From: Caenorhabditis remanei
Taxonomy: Eukaryota > Nematoda > Chromadorea > Rhabditida > Rhabditidae
Assembly (NCBI RefSeq): GCF_010183535.1
Contig: NC_071330.1
Span: forward strand, 10,893,717 to 10,957,716
Length of the DNA stretch: 64,000 nucleotides
Reading direction: 5' to 3'
This document shows positions 10,751 to 23,222 of the stretch, piece after piece (the first letter of the stretch is position 1; every line of letters starts with the position of its first letter). The notes beneath the pieces are model-generated. The model saw only the letters and a list, made by a program, of their open reading frames with translations. It was not told the DNA's origin and did no database searches. The translations under genes were made by a program, and so were the position numbers.

Positions 10751-13700
10751 CTACCGACGTTGCTTCTTCTCTGGCGGATATCCTCCATCTCCGTATGGTC
10801 CACCTCCAAACATTCCTCCAGGTCCTTGTTGTGGGAAGTCACGTCCTCCAGCTGAAAAAAGAACAAACTACGAATTAACCGATTCAATGCAAATAGGACT
10901 TACACATTCCTCCGGGCGGTCCGTTGTCACTCTTGAAAATCTGAAGCAATCGTTGAACACCTTCAATCATGTTACTCGTCCCATGTGGGCCTTGAAGCAT
11001 TCCACGCGGTCCTCCAGGTCCTCCTTGTGGCGGTCCACCGTGTCCTCCTCCTGGAGGTCCTCTCATATCACCGCCACCGCCCATCAATGGTGGTGGAACT
11101 CCTGTTGGTACGTTGAACATTCCTTGTTGGGGTTGCTGGAATTGTTGTTGGAATGGTGGTGGTCCGCCTGGTCCTCCTGGCGGTCCTCCAGGTCCACCAG
11201 ACATAAATCCTCCTTGTGGATGGAATGGCTGAACTTGTGGTGGCATTCCTCCTGGCATTCCACCTGGCATACCTCCAGGCATACCTCCTGGTGGTCCACC
11301 AAGTCCTCGCATTCGTTCACGTCGAGCAGCTTCAAGTCGTTCTAACTCTTGTTGACGACGCTGGAGATCTGAAAAATCAATTTGAGTAATTGAATAGGGT
11401 CTAATGAATAGATCAGCAATACAGTGGTGTATAGAATAAGTTGTCTTTTTACATAATCCCCTTGACGGCAGTAAAGTGTGAAACGGGCGCTTGTGAGTAT
11501 GCAATTAATGTTTTCAAAATTAATTCTGAATTAAAATCAGTTCTTTCAGATAGAGTATTCTTTATGTTTCCTAAATTGAAGTATGAGACAAAACTCTCCC
11601 AAGATCCTTTCATACATCTTCAAATATCTTGTAGGAGAAAGATCGAATTTTTTTAGAGCTGCAGAAATTGAAAAAGTAAAATTTTATGAACTATCAAACT
11701 TTTTTCAGATTCTCAACCTGAAAAAAGGGAATGTAATCATTTTCCTGACCTACCTCCACCCTGCCCGAAAATGCCTAAACAGGGATGTGCCTATAAAGGC
11801 GCTTTGGGCGCTGAAAGATTTCAAAGTGGGCGAAAATGCGACGAGAGAGTGGGTAAAATCGAGAGAGTGTGATTGCGGCTCTCCATTTCGCACACTCTTT
11901 CTCGTCGCATTTTCAAATTTTGGCTGAAAATGCGAGGCGCTCAACGCCACCCGGGCACATACCTGTGCCTAAAAGCTTCAACTTGTAAGAAACTGGAGTG
12001 TCTATAGATCCTTTCCATAAAATTCGAGCAAAATTAATGGAATTTTGAAATTTCCGTGCGTATGCTTTCGCGGAATACGATAATTTTAAAGACCGATATC
12101 ACTTTAAAAATTGAAAGCAAACGGCATGTTTCAATTAACCCTTCGTTACCCCCAATTTATAAAATTTTCCTTAAGCATGCATGGAAATAAAAAAGGATAG
12201 AAAACATATGATAACCTTCTCTAAGCATCTGAGCTTGATAGTCTTGATAAGCGAGTTCCATATCAGATTCCAATCGACGACGAGATTCACGGAGCTCTTC
12301 GTCAAGTGCCGCACGTCGTTTCTTCTCCACATCATATAACTCCTTCCACTTCATTCCATATACATATTCGAAGCTGTTTTGAGTTGGAAAACGAGGTCCG
12401 AGCTCACGTTCCCTAGATTACAAAATACAGTTACTTAAGAGTGGAATGTCATTATGTTTTGGAAAATGTATAGAACTAAACAATAAAAACCGCTACTATG
12501 TTAATTTGAAATGTGGGAGACTAAAACAGTTTCTTGAAATTTAAAGTTTCTCATATGTTTACTAGGAAACTATTTGAAGAGACTTTCGATCCACAAAACT
12601 AGGGTTAAATACATAAATTTGCAGTCCTGCAAACTAGATCGAGAACATGAGAAGATTCTAAAATTGTTTGAAATAACCAATGAATTAAGATCTATGTACA
12701 GCAGAAATACACTTTTACGCTTACAAGAACGTTCTCTACAGTCCAAAACTTACTTTGAGAGACCCGGTGTACGTGGGATCATTCTCTCAGCCAGTCCATC
12801 GTCCTCGTCTCTCGGCTCCAACACTTCACATATGAGCGGTTTTGGACTCCTACACAAAAAAAATGAGCGTGTTATAATGAGAATACACAGATGAAGATGT
12901 TTCCTAACCCATCCCGAAGCTCCAAAAAAGTTCTGCGCGAATAAAAAATAAACAATTTGAATATATATATATATACACTGGGCGAGCAGCCTTCATTTTT
13001 TACACAAAAATTCTGAGTTAAAGCTTGTTGAAACCTAAGAATCGCCTTCCCAAACGCTATAAAAAGTCCGTGGGAAGGAAAATGAAATCCATAAGGTATC
13101 GCAAGTAAATATTGCCCCGTCTACTCTACACTTTTCGCGATCAAACAGCCCCGAATTGAAACTATAAGATGCCACATGAGTGTTCCCAAAGCATTGGAAT
13201 TTCTCAGATTACTCACGCAGTTAAAAGAAAGACTTTTTCACGAATAGCTGCCATTGCTTCGTTACAATTTGGTTTTCTTTCAAATTCTACGATTCCTTCT
13301 CCGGTTGGTCGTCCCTTTTCGTCGACAATATGAACAGCCCTTTCAACATCTCCAAAGTGAGAGAATGCGTGATAGAGCATCTCATTGGAAACAGTTGGCG
13401 AGAGTTCTTTCACTCTTATCGCCGCACCGTGAACTGCGAATCTGACACGTACTTGACGGCCATGGATAATACGACCGTCGATTGCCTCCTTGGCGCTTTC
13501 GGCATGAGCACGAGTGTCCTGTTAAGTAAAATGAATGTAAAACAATATGGAAGAATAAGAATAAAAAGAGAATAGCGACATATTCGATATATTTCACACT
13601 TGGAAACATGTATCACATAATTTTTACACTAGGAATCAAAAATTAGATACTTGAATGAGGCAGAATATTAATTCGGATGGCAAGATAATTTGTAACGAAA

Positions 13701-14979
13701 TGTAACCGAATTTGCTCGAAGTTTTAGCAGTCAACATTGATGTCCTCAATACTATTATGAACGAGTAATTTACAAGAATATCACTGAAAGTTGGTTTCGA
13801 CACCCCTTAAGGTATTGAGCGCTGGCAATACATGACTGAAAACAAGTTCAAGTTAGCAAAAAAAGCAAAAACTGAAGAAAAATAGTGTCATGTTTATTTG
13901 CTGGTTTTTGGCTAATAGTAAAATTCAGATTTTAATCAGAAGCTGAGTGTTCATAGTAAATTTTAGGATTTTTACGGCGAAACTTCAAAAATATTCGTCA
14001 AAACATTTTTCAGATTTCTGAATCCGCACCGGATTCTCCCTTGTTTCTGACATCTTCAGAAAAGATGAAGGTAGTACAGTTCGAGTAGGTGTAGTAATCA
14101 AATTACTCTAAATCAATTTAAACCAATGAGCTGAAAACCTGAAAACGCGTCACCGAGGTTACCGCAGCTGATCGTAACAGTTAGGGGTTCCATTACTTTG
14201 GCGGTTTGCACAATAGTCCATTCAGAGTTAAGATTGAAGACGCACATTTCGGTTTAACGATATGGAGTGATAGTAAATTGTTCACATAAGTTATTCAGTC
14301 CACTACTTTCAGTATTTCGTTCACAAGGGAGTCCATACATTTCAATAGCATTAATCTGAGGGTAGTCCTTTTTGAATTCAGCTTTTGGCAACCTCGGCTT
14401 CACGTATTGAAGAAATAGAGGTAGGAGTCAATGAGGAGAATAAAAACAACAACAAATAAACTGAAATAAACTAACCAGTCTCAAAAACGCAAATCCTTTT
14501 CCAGAGAGATAACACTCAGCTATATCTCCATGAGGAGAGAACAATTCCTTTAGCTCGGTTTCTTTAACTTCATTTGGCAAGTTGCCGACGAAGAGACGGC
14601 ATCTTCCAGTGAATTTCTTTTTTGGAACCTCGTCCATCAACTGCGATTCGGTGAACGCAGCTCCGTTGAAAGCGGTTCCACCACCTCTTCCACCACCACC
14701 GGCGCCACCGCCTCCGCCACCGCTTCTATGACCCCCACTGCTCTCATACGGTTGTTGAGCTGGGGCAATTCCACGTTCGGCTCCTCCACGGCTCCCGCCG
14801 CCACCTCCGCCAGTACGAGCAGAACCACTGCTGCGCCTTGAAAAATGACAGTTACATTAAGGAAAAAAGAGAGAAAAAACTAACTTGTCACCTCCTCCTC
14901 CTCGCAGATCTCGAGGTTGTTTGCGATCTTCTCTCTCATCGTGACCATTCGAACGACGGTTGTCTCTTCTTCCACTCAT
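10751..14979 (-). CDS. nono-1: DBHS-family RNA-binding protein (NONO/PSF/PSPC1 type)
   Basis: Nuclear RNA/DNA-binding dimer of the Drosophila-behaviour/human-splicing family. Exons on minus: 14979-14885, 14836-14476, 13518-13217, 12849-12754, 12412-12216, 11368-10904, 10851-10751; 1617 bases, 538 residues. The N-terminal Gly-rich region (~residues 30-100) precedes RRM1 (CRLFVGNLPNEV, GKGFAFLRL), which is split by a 957-base intron. RRM2 follows (VKELSPTVSNEMLYHAF). The NOPS segment (KPLICEVLEPRDEDDGLAE, RFPTQNSFEYVYGMKW) leads into a charged coiled coil (EKKRRAALDEELRESRRRLE). The tail is Gly/Pro/Met/Gln-rich with repeats of PGGM and a basic end, EKKQRR. Domain order is diagnostic for DBHS. 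Known members act in paraspeckles, splicing and transcription; here function is by family. Intron 11369-12215 holds a foldback repeat. Probably F25B5.7. Confidence 0.95.
11774..11970. repeat. Foldback repeat (MITE-like) in a nono-1 intron
   Basis: Imperfect palindrome ~195 bases long inside intron 11369-12215. Inner arms are AAAATGCGACGAGAGAG (from 11834) and its complement ending at 11914. Outer arms pair ACAGGGATGTGCC (from 11780) with GGCACATACCTGT-like sequence near 11953-11967, and GGCGCT with AGCGCC-like segments. No open frame is present. Confidence 0.75.
12962..12975. repeat. (AT)n microsatellite
   Basis: Short run of alternating A and T in the nono-1 intron between exons 13217 and 12849. 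Confidence 0.85.
13519..14475 (-). other. Large intron splitting RRM1 of nono-1
   Basis: 957 bases of AT-rich DNA between phase-0 exon ends (…FLRL and DTRAH…). No exon, repeat or RNA gene is recognised inside. Confidence 0.7.
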
Positions 14980-16102
14980 TTTTGAAGAAACTTGTATTTT
15001 TTGTTTCCTGGAAAACACCGTGAATGAGCTTGAGAGAAAAAAGGAAAAATGCGGAGTTATACGAATCGATGAAGAAGGGGAAACGCGGCCGAACGCAACG
15101 CAGAGGGACGCGTCGCGTCTCTCTTACTACACATTGCCTCGCTGGCTGTGGCCAGCGAAGAAGAGAGCAAAGAGGGGTGATGAGAGGAAAACGAACGGAG
15201 AAGAAGACATAAACAACGATATTCTGCGTAGAATGTTATTAAAATGAACGCAAACTTCGAATAGAAAATTAAATGATGAAAGTTCAATTATTATCAAAAC
15301 CGGACGGAATTGGTTAGAAAAAAAACTAAATGAAATAGCAAAAGAAAACAGTATCTTTAAAATTCAACAATGAGACAAAAATTCTGATTGATATCGAGGT
15401 TTTGTGGTAATTTTTATCAGGAATTTATCGAAAGAAAACCAAAGCGGTTTAAAGGCGCACTCAATAAAGTACAGTAAGACTCTCGCAGTGATTTCAAGGA
15501 GCTTTACTGTTTTCGATCAATGGGTCTCGCACCGATTAAAAATTACCATGAGAAAATGTTTCTCTAGTAACTTTATGTTTTTTCCGACTTGTCAGAGTGA
15601 ATTTCTTCGATCGAACCGGGCAAAACAACGGGCTCACTGTGTCGAGCCATCATCAGGCAAAGACGAATTCGTTTGATTTGCATGCTCTCGAAGAACTGTA
15701 AGTCTCACTATCGAATGTTGTGAAAAGTTTTCATTCACAATGCATTCATATTCTCAGAAGAAAGCGCGCATGCAATTTTTTTTCCAAAATAACCGTTATG
15801 GCTTTACTACTGAAATAAACTATTGCTCGCTCTAAAATCTATGTTTTCATCAAAACGCAGTTAAACTGCAAAGCCAATATACGAAACTACAGATGATATT
15901 GTTTCGCATTTATATTTTCTACTCACTTCTGGCAATATTCCCTTTACGAGCAACATTTCCCTCGCCGAAACGGACTAGTTCTTCGCAGAGTGGCCTAACG
16001 ACTGCGACAGGGGCAGAGTTCACCGCGTAGTTTGAAAAAAACGGACTTGTTATACTTTCCTGATAACTGTTTTTATATTAGCACCAATTGAATTTTTTCA
16101 GA
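14980..16102. other. Divergent intergenic region between nono-1 and nop-1
   Basis: 1.1 kb shared upstream region. It has a GC-richer patch at ~15075-15180 just upstream of nono-1 and no supported coding frame. A TTTTTTCAG acceptor ends at 16101, one base before the nop-1 ATG, and may be a trans-splice site. Confidence 0.5.
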
Positions 16103-18797
16103 ATGTCGGTCCCGAAAAAACGAAAAAGCGACGTTCATGTAAGTTCGAATGATCAAATTAAACCGAATAATCAATAAATTTCAGATTGACTCCTGTGCAC
16201 GAGATGATTCTGATCATCAGACAAAAAAAGATAAACATTGGTTTGAAGAGGTGTGGTAAAAAATTCACGAATAATTCCTTGCATTTATTGAATTATAAAT
16301 TGCAGGCTGAACAAAATGGAGAAAATCGAAGAGGATCGATCTTCAAAGGAATTTTCAAAAAGATGAAAAGTTCGGCGTCTTTAAAGAGCTCGAACAAAGG
16401 AACTTCCAGTTCAAAACTCGAGACATTAGCCAATGAAACTCAGCTCTCGATTAACAGCGAATCAAGTGTAACATCTGTGGAATCTGGACCTAGTTCCCTC
16501 GTTCCCAATATTGCTAAAAACGCAGTACTCCGAACATTCGTTAACCGAGAGTCTTTTACACCAGTTCCTCCATCAAATGAAGTAGAGCCAACCGATCCAT
16601 TTTTGTTGCCGACCGTTGGTGGTTCGAAGCAAGAGTCAACAAGCAGGATGGAAGACTCAATTTCGGTAAGATCAGTAGCAGAAATGGTTAATTTGCATTC
16701 GTGTACGTCTCAGATATCTTCACACATGTCAGTCGATACTATCGGATCAAATCATACTATAGACGAAGATTCTGTCTCAATTGGTTCCGCTTCGGCTTTT
16801 TGTACTCCAAGTAGAAATTCACTTCAACGCAACGGCCTCCGAGCGTCATCTCGAAGTGTATCAGGAATAGACGGAGACGACGATATGCCACCAGCTCTTT
16901 TCCGATCTCTGTGCAATAGTGCTGTACGCCGTGTTCCGAACTCGAAGTTATTAGAAAATGGGAATAATCAGATGCGTCGCTCGATGCGAATGACCATACA
17001 GAAAAGAAATTTGTCAACGAAAAGTATGGAAGATGTTCCAGAAGAAGAGGAAGCAACCGGTGTAATTAGTACAGCTGTGGTAAGTGGTATTTTACAAACT
17101 AATGAATAAAACTCTTCTTTCAGATAAGAATGAGTGCTCCAATTGCTGAAGAAGAGTGCGAGGAACAGTTTGGAGGCGCTAAGGAGTTTTTCGATTCGAA
17201 CATCACATCGCATGACGAATCTGCCGATGAAGGGACAGCTTCTGTTTCCAGACTTTCAACAGCTTCGGAGTCGAGAGCTTCTACCGGGGGGACAAGTCTT
17301 GTAAGAGTTTTTTAACGCGAAAAAAAACAAGGGAATCTATTTTTCAGGGTCGTAAAAGTTCAATTTTTCGCAAATTTTTCAACGGGAAGGATAAAGAGCG
17401 GCGATTGAGTGAAGTCTTTCACAATGCTGAACCGTCAACTTCCACTGAAAGACGTGGTTCAATTCTTTCGTTCACAAATGACTGTTCATTCGCTGGAGGA
17501 ATGCCTTCGGCTTCTGTTTCTGCTTCTGTTGGAAATGTATCTATCTCGAGTGTAGCATCGAGCGAATCTGTCCAAAAACCGAAAATGCGAAAGAAGAATC
17601 CATCCACATCGAATCTCACTCAAAGACTATCGTCGGTATTCAGGAGAAGTTCAAGCACTGCTAATAAAGATGATGATTTCTTCTGTCCAAGCACTCAATC
17701 CACTCGTCGGAACACTCTGACTGGGTACTCTTCAATTTCATCCGGAATTGGTAGCATTGCGAGTGGTGTGTCCGATCAAGGTTACGGAACTATTGGTTCC
17801 CGAAACGGGCACAGTATATCAAGAAATGGGTCGAAGCGCGATGACGAAAATAAGCGAGGTGAGTTGGGAGTTGTACGTTAAATTCAAATTACTTTTATTA
17901 CAGAGCGATCTCGTCGTCTAATCGATCGAATTATTATCTCAGACATTCCAGCGTCCGATCTCTTGAAAATGAAATTGGAGCAGATTAGGAGAAAAGATTG
18001 TGATGATAGTGATGAAATGTTTGAAACACAAATGGTTTGTGTATACTGTAAAGGTTTAGCGACTCATATTTGTTTTAAATTTCAGAAAGGCTCCACTTCG
18101 TTGAACTCGTTTTCGCAGAGCGAATATTTGAATTTCGACGTCGTCGCTGTCGACTTGAAGCACGATGGAACCCCATGTAAGAATAGCGTTATCAAAAAAT
18201 GATCATAAACTTTTTTCAGTTTCCTCGACCGCTGCCTCGTATGTAGATGAAAAAATAATAAAAATGGTGAAGGAGGACATGCATTCAAACTTCCGACCAG
18301 ACAGATGTGGATCAGTCACTGATTGTGAGCCCAATCTTGTATACGTTCAACCGGAACACCCACAAATACTGAGGGGACCGAATGACTCGATCGCTTCGAA
18401 TTCTGATCCGAGCTCTGAGCTTCTTCGCAATGTTCGTAATGGACTACACAATTCGATCGAGGAGTGGAAAAAAATCTCAAGCACTCGCGAATCATCGACA
18501 ATGCTCATCTATCCTACATTCTGTCAATCGGAGGAAGAATGGGATTCCCAAGCCACTATCGATGCCATCTTCATGATGCTCGACAGTATATTGCAAAACG
18601 TCAGACGTTGGCGACCGAATGGCAAATGTATTTTGGCTGGTCTGACACCATCGAACGTCAGTCTACTCCGCGAAAAATACGACAAGTTGAAAGAGTCGGT
18701 GGAACAAACGGAACGCGACGGACCAGGATCTTCATTCGAAGACGTCGACATTCAATCCATATCCAGCACTTCAACAGTGTTCGGTAAACACATGTGA
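16103..18797 (+). CDS. nop-1: Ser-rich nematode protein, probably NOP-1 (RhoA-pathway cortical regulator)
   Basis: Exons 16103-16138, 16185-16250, 16306-17079, 17124-17300, 17348-17858, 17904-18034, 18086-18176, 18220-18797; 2364 bases, 787 residues. It starts MSVPKKRKSDVH, with a nuclear-localisation-like KKRK. Most of the protein is low-complexity Ser/Thr/Glu-rich and looks disordered. Three basic/aromatic patches recur: RRGSIFKGIFKKMKSS (~residue 42), GRKSSIFRKFFNGKDKERR (~352) and RLSSVFRRSSS. The C-terminal ~190 residues are more ordered (AIFMMLDSILQNVRRWRPNG) and end FGKHM. I recognise no catalytic domain. Assignment to NOP-1, known in C. elegans for promoting RhoA activation in pseudocleavage and cytokinesis, rests on remembered locus order and size, not on a motif. 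AATAAA at 19020 fits the 3' end. Confidence 0.75.
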
Positions 18798-19019
18798 ACA
18801 TAATATTCTGTAAAATGTATTCGTCGATCTCGAATAACTTTTCATTTAAAACTCATTGTTTCCTTTTTCTCTCCCCAATTGACTCGATCTCAATTTTTTT
18901 CGACTCTCTGTTTTTCTTATCATAAGTTTTACATCTTCCAAAAGAGCAGATCATTTTTCCAAATTCATCCCTTTCCATGCATTATTCTCTCCGCTTCTTT
19001 GCAAAAGACGATTTCTGTG

Positions 19020-19025
19020 AATAAA
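19020..19025 (+). promoter_or_regulatory. Poly(A) signal of nop-1
   Basis: AATAAA 222 bases past the nop-1 stop; a second copy is at 19071-19076. Confidence 0.55.
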
Positions 19026-19149
19026 ATACCCAGTCGACCTACTCTTCATCTCGCAAGATCGTTTTTTTGTAATAAATCATATGTGTAGGATAAAGTTGTG
19101 TTGTATTCGTTTATTATAACTGTTGATTTTTTTTTAATTCAGACAGAAA

Positions 19150-19566
19150 ATGCCACAAGCGATTAAACTGTCCGGAATTACCACATATCAAGTAGTTGCC
19201 CCGTCGACTCTCAATCTTCATTCCATTTTTCCCGGAATTCCTGTCCAATTGCACATTCTTATTGAAGAGATGATCAATCGATCATTTGAGATATCTCTTC
19301 GTATCTTTATCTTCCTTTCTCTTTTTTTCTTACTATGTCGTAATGATAAAAAGAGAAAACATCGATGTTGCGGTGCGGCAAAGAGCACCACTTTTCTCTC
19401 TTTCGGCCACTCCAGCCCTCTATTTATCCACCTGCTTATCCATAACCTGATTTCTTTTCCACGTGGCAATATTTTGAGAACAAGATATGCGAATCTGGCT
19501 GACATTTCAAAAAGTGCATTGAGAAGAGAAGAAAGGGAAAAAGATGAGAGACAGAATGTAATCTGA
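19150..19566 (+). CDS. Doubtful ORF directly behind nop-1
   Basis: 138 codons starting ATG at 19150, with a strong acceptor-like T9-AATTCAG ending at 19142, about 70 bases after the second nop-1 AATAAA. This placement would suit an SL2-spliced downstream gene. The translation has one hydrophobic stretch (ISLRIFIFLSLFFLLC) and a Lys/Arg/Glu-rich end. Composition is otherwise unconvincing (Phe/Ser/His-rich, as from T/C-rich noncoding DNA), and I recognise no family. Listed only because of the acceptor. Confidence 0.18.
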   Translation: MPQAIKLSGITTYQVVAPSTLNLHSIFPGIPVQLHILIEEMINRSFEISLRIFIFLSLFFLLCRNDKKRKHRCCGAAKSTTFLSFGHSSPLFIHLLIHNLISFPRGNILRTRYANLADISKSALRREEREKDERQNVI

Positions 19567-19710
19567 TCGTTGTCTTCTCACTTATCACTTCTCTTTGGTT
19601 CACTTTGTCACATCCCGATAATTGTAAACCTATTTGTTTTCTTTGCAATTTGCAATTTGGCTCAGTTGATTTATTTCGAAGTTTATTTTATTATTAAAAA
19701 AAATATTTCT

Positions 19711-20247
19711 ATGGGTTTTGGATAAATGGAAAACTGGTGTTCTGGAAGTGGTACTTCACTTTTTCACTAAACTTAACCAGAAAACCAACTAAATAACTAG
19801 GGAAGGCCTCCAGGTGACCGTGGAGTTATGGGACGTTACACACATCATTGGAAAGCTGAGAAAACGCTGATTTCAAATATATATTCAGTTTTTCCCTCCT
19901 CGATGCCTATTATTCGAGAAAAAACAAGTTCAAAATTCGGAAAAAACGAGTTATCACCTTTTTAACGCACAAAAATTGCCAAAAAATTCACGCATTTTTG
20001 TGTGTCAGAAGGTAATAGTCATTTTTCCTAAATTTGAACTCGTTTTTCTCAAATACCAGACCTCGAGAGCAAAAACGGAATATATTTGTAATTAGCGTTT
20101 TCTCAGCTTTCCAATGATATGGGTCACGTACCATAACTCCATGGTCACCTGGAGGCCTTCCCTAGTTAGTTGGTTTTCTGGTTAAGTTTTGTGAAAAAGT
20201 GAAGTACCACTTCCAGAACACCAGTTTTCCATTTATCCAAAGCCCAT
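19711..20247. repeat. 537-base near-perfect palindrome
   Basis: The left arm begins ATGGGTTTTGGATAAATGG and the right arm ends CCATTTATCCAAAGCCCAT. Both arms contain GGAAGTGGTACTTCAC, AACTTAACCAGAAAACCAAC and AGGGAAGGCCTCCAGGTGAC or their complements. The centre (~19960-20020) pairs across ACAAAAATG-type sequence. Only scattered mismatches are visible, so it is a full-length foldback element without coding capacity. Confidence 0.9.
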
Positions 20248-22376
20248 AACCCACAGAAAGTTTATCAATGACACTTCCCTCTTTAAGTAAATGAAATGAC
20301 CGTATTGGGAACTGTATCTTTAGAATTTCTTGTTATTTTCACTGCTCGAGTTTTTACCTCTGCGTTCGGCCTTCCGTTCCTCGCTTTCCTCGCCATTAAC
20401 ATATTTTTCGTATTCAGTTCCATCGCATATCAGTCACATAAATCAATTATTCCTCTCTTTTCGAATGTAAATGTCATTCGCATTTGCCACATATCGAACA
20501 CACAAACGAATCATCTTTTTTTCAAATAAAACAAATCCAAGACATCTGGCGGAAGCGTATAAAAAGTGAGACAACAATCACAATAGAATCGTTTTTTTAA
20601 ATTGAAAAGAAATGGAAAGGTGTAGGTTTTGAGAAATCAAGAGATTCTCATAGAAAATGTGTTTGGAATAGAAAAAAGTGAGTGCTTTTGAAAGGTTTTA
20701 TGTGACGGAGAATGAAGTTTTCGCTTTTTCAGTTTTCAACTTTCAGAGCGTCGTAGATTATGTACAGTGAAAAAATGTGCAGGTTTTTTTTAGTTTTGAG
20801 TGAAACGGACATAAGTACTTTTCAGATCACGAATTGTCTCAAAATCGTATTGCATATTAAAAAAATCCTTGAGGGCAGTGTTCGTAGTTGGGACGTGACA
20901 TCCTTTGTAGCCCAATCGCTAAACAAATTTCCCCCCTTAGTCCAATTTATTCCCGTTATATGTAATTAATGATTTTAAACTTTGCAATCTTCTTTCTGAA
21001 AACATTCCAAGTAGCCTCCAGAAGACAATTCCCATGACAGTAACCTTTTTTTCCGCCTTCCCCCGTATCCCTCATCGTTCTCCAAAATCCCATTTTCTTC
21101 TGTTTCGCCCATCAATCAGTCACACAGGTACGGTCAATCATTCCCCTGGTTTCTCTCAATTTTCCACGTATTCTCCACCGATAAACGAGTCATAAATCCG
21201 CCAACTTCCTGTCTCTCTCTTCCTCTACTTTTCCTTTTTTCTCTTCTTCTTGATACCCATTTTCTGATAACCAACCTTTCTCGTCTACACAGTTCTTCTC
21301 GCTCTCTCAAAACTCAACCTCTAAAAAATTGTCAATTACATTGCAAATATAGTTGAGACGTGTTGAAGTGTCTCCATCTCTTCGTCTCATATACTATTTC
21401 CTCCTCGCTTCTCCATATTTTTCCACTCCGCACAATCTCTTCTCGAGGCCGTCAGTTCAGTCCGCATCGAAAATCAATTGCCTCCCGAACACGTCTCTAT
21501 TAGATGTCTGAAGTCTCTCTGATCCTAGTACTCTCTCGTTTTTCTGATGCTTCGTGTTCTCCCGCGGGCTCAAAAACGCCGACTCTCTCCCTCTCTAACT
21601 ATCTCTTTCTCTCTTTTTTTTTGTCGGGAAAAGATATTCTTCTTCTCTTGTTGTTTCTTATTGTTCTTGTTCATTCCGTGTTTTCCTTCTTTTCAAATTG
21701 CAATCCAGGTGTCTAGACTCTTCATTGTGATTTTTGAAGTTTAGTTTTCAAGTTATCAAAGGATTACTGTAGGATTACTATAGCAAGATTTTATATTTTA
21801 GATCTAGTCATACTGTAGTGCAGAAATCTTCCATTTCCCATATGTTTCTTATACTTATTGAAAGTACAGTATACCTGTCATAATTCTCCTAAAACCCTTC
21901 ACCCACTTCCTGATCATTTCCACATACATTCACACCGACATTCAATAGATTATGATGGTTTCGAATGGCAAACAACACGTCAACAACTAGGTTTATTTGA
22001 CAAGAGTATACTATATTGTTAGTTCAGCTTATCGAATGAATTGGATGTTTTCTGATGAAGATGTACACTTAAAATCTATTTGAATGATCTCTTTTCGCGT
22101 ATAGATTACATCTCTTCGCATTCCTTTGAACTTTTCTCGGTTTGATTGTATAGATTTCTGTGTAGTTTTGGGTTGTTTCTTCGATGAAATTTTCTCCTTT
22201 AAACTTAAAAATTATTGGTTTTTCGAATAAGATTTCCAGAAAACTGTATTAGCTACCAACTTTGATAGAATCATCATTAATTAAAATTCAAGACTAACAT
22301 TGAATTCCAATGATTTAAACTCTAAAATATCCAAACCTGATCCTTTCAGAATCCTCAATTACCACCTCGGCTACTT

Positions 22377-23222
22377 TCCGCTACAGTTGCGCAGCACTAA
22401 CGCAGCAGTCATTCGTGGACCGCTCGCCTGCTGCGTCAGAGGCGCACAAGTGTTGCATGAATGCTGCACAGTTGTTGCATCAGTGCTGCCGGCGTGCTGC
22501 ATGCACCCATTACTTCTCGCTTCTAATCAGTATAGTTAATTTGTGAACAGAATAACAGAAATAACTATTAATATTTATTTTAAGAATATAACATTTTTTA
22601 AAAATAAAAGCGAAAACAAAAAACTTAGAAACGTCATTGAAATTCCATGGTGACCGACAGTCGGTGAAGTTTCCAAGTTCCTAATATCTGTAGACGTTCG
22701 GTGCCCCAAGCTGATCGACTCTAGAACTGAAAAAGAATATTTCAATGAAATTCGGTTGGGAAACAACTCACATTTTTAGATCATCTCTTGCTGAAAACGC
22801 TTCAAAAGTCCAAATTTTTTATCGAATATGCGAATTGTGTTGATCAGATGCTCTCTCTGACTTGTTTTTGCCATCCAGACACATTCTTCTTCTGAAAAAT
22901 AATATTTTCAAAAAATAGAGTAAAAATAAGTCGGAAAAATGATAAAACTTGTCAAATAGACAATAAATAATCATTGGAAAAAATTGAAAAATGCAGCCAA
23001 AGTCCAATTTGCATTGGAGCGAATATACAGTTGCTGCGCGACTGTTGTGAGATTGTTGCACAACTGGTGCATGCCCCAAAAACAAGGGAACCATCAGTCG
23101 CAGGGACGTGAAAGCTGTGTAACTGTTGCATATGTTCTGATTTTTCCTAATTGCTGTGGAACTGTTGCAATCTTGTCGCGTAACTGTTGCAAAAGCTGTG
23201 AATGCTGCGTAACTGTTGCGGG
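22377..23222. repeat. Putative nonautonomous element with GTTGC-rich inverted ends
   Basis: Both ends are packed with variants of GCAACAGTTACGCAGCA. At the left these are in one orientation (from 22379: CGCTACAGTTGCGCAGCAC) and at the right in the other (ending TGCTGCGTAACTGTTGCGGG at ~23222), with several internal tandem copies each side (22430-22505 and 23027-23220). The AT-rich middle has no convincing gene. Exact ends and target duplication were not resolved. Confidence 0.6.

Noticed and set aside
14638..14828. Val/Glu-rich minus-strand frame
   Set aside because: Out-of-frame reading of the Gly-rich N-terminus of nono-1.
18464..18787. Second plus-strand frame inside the last nop-1 exon
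   Set aside because: Shadow frame of a well-supported exon.
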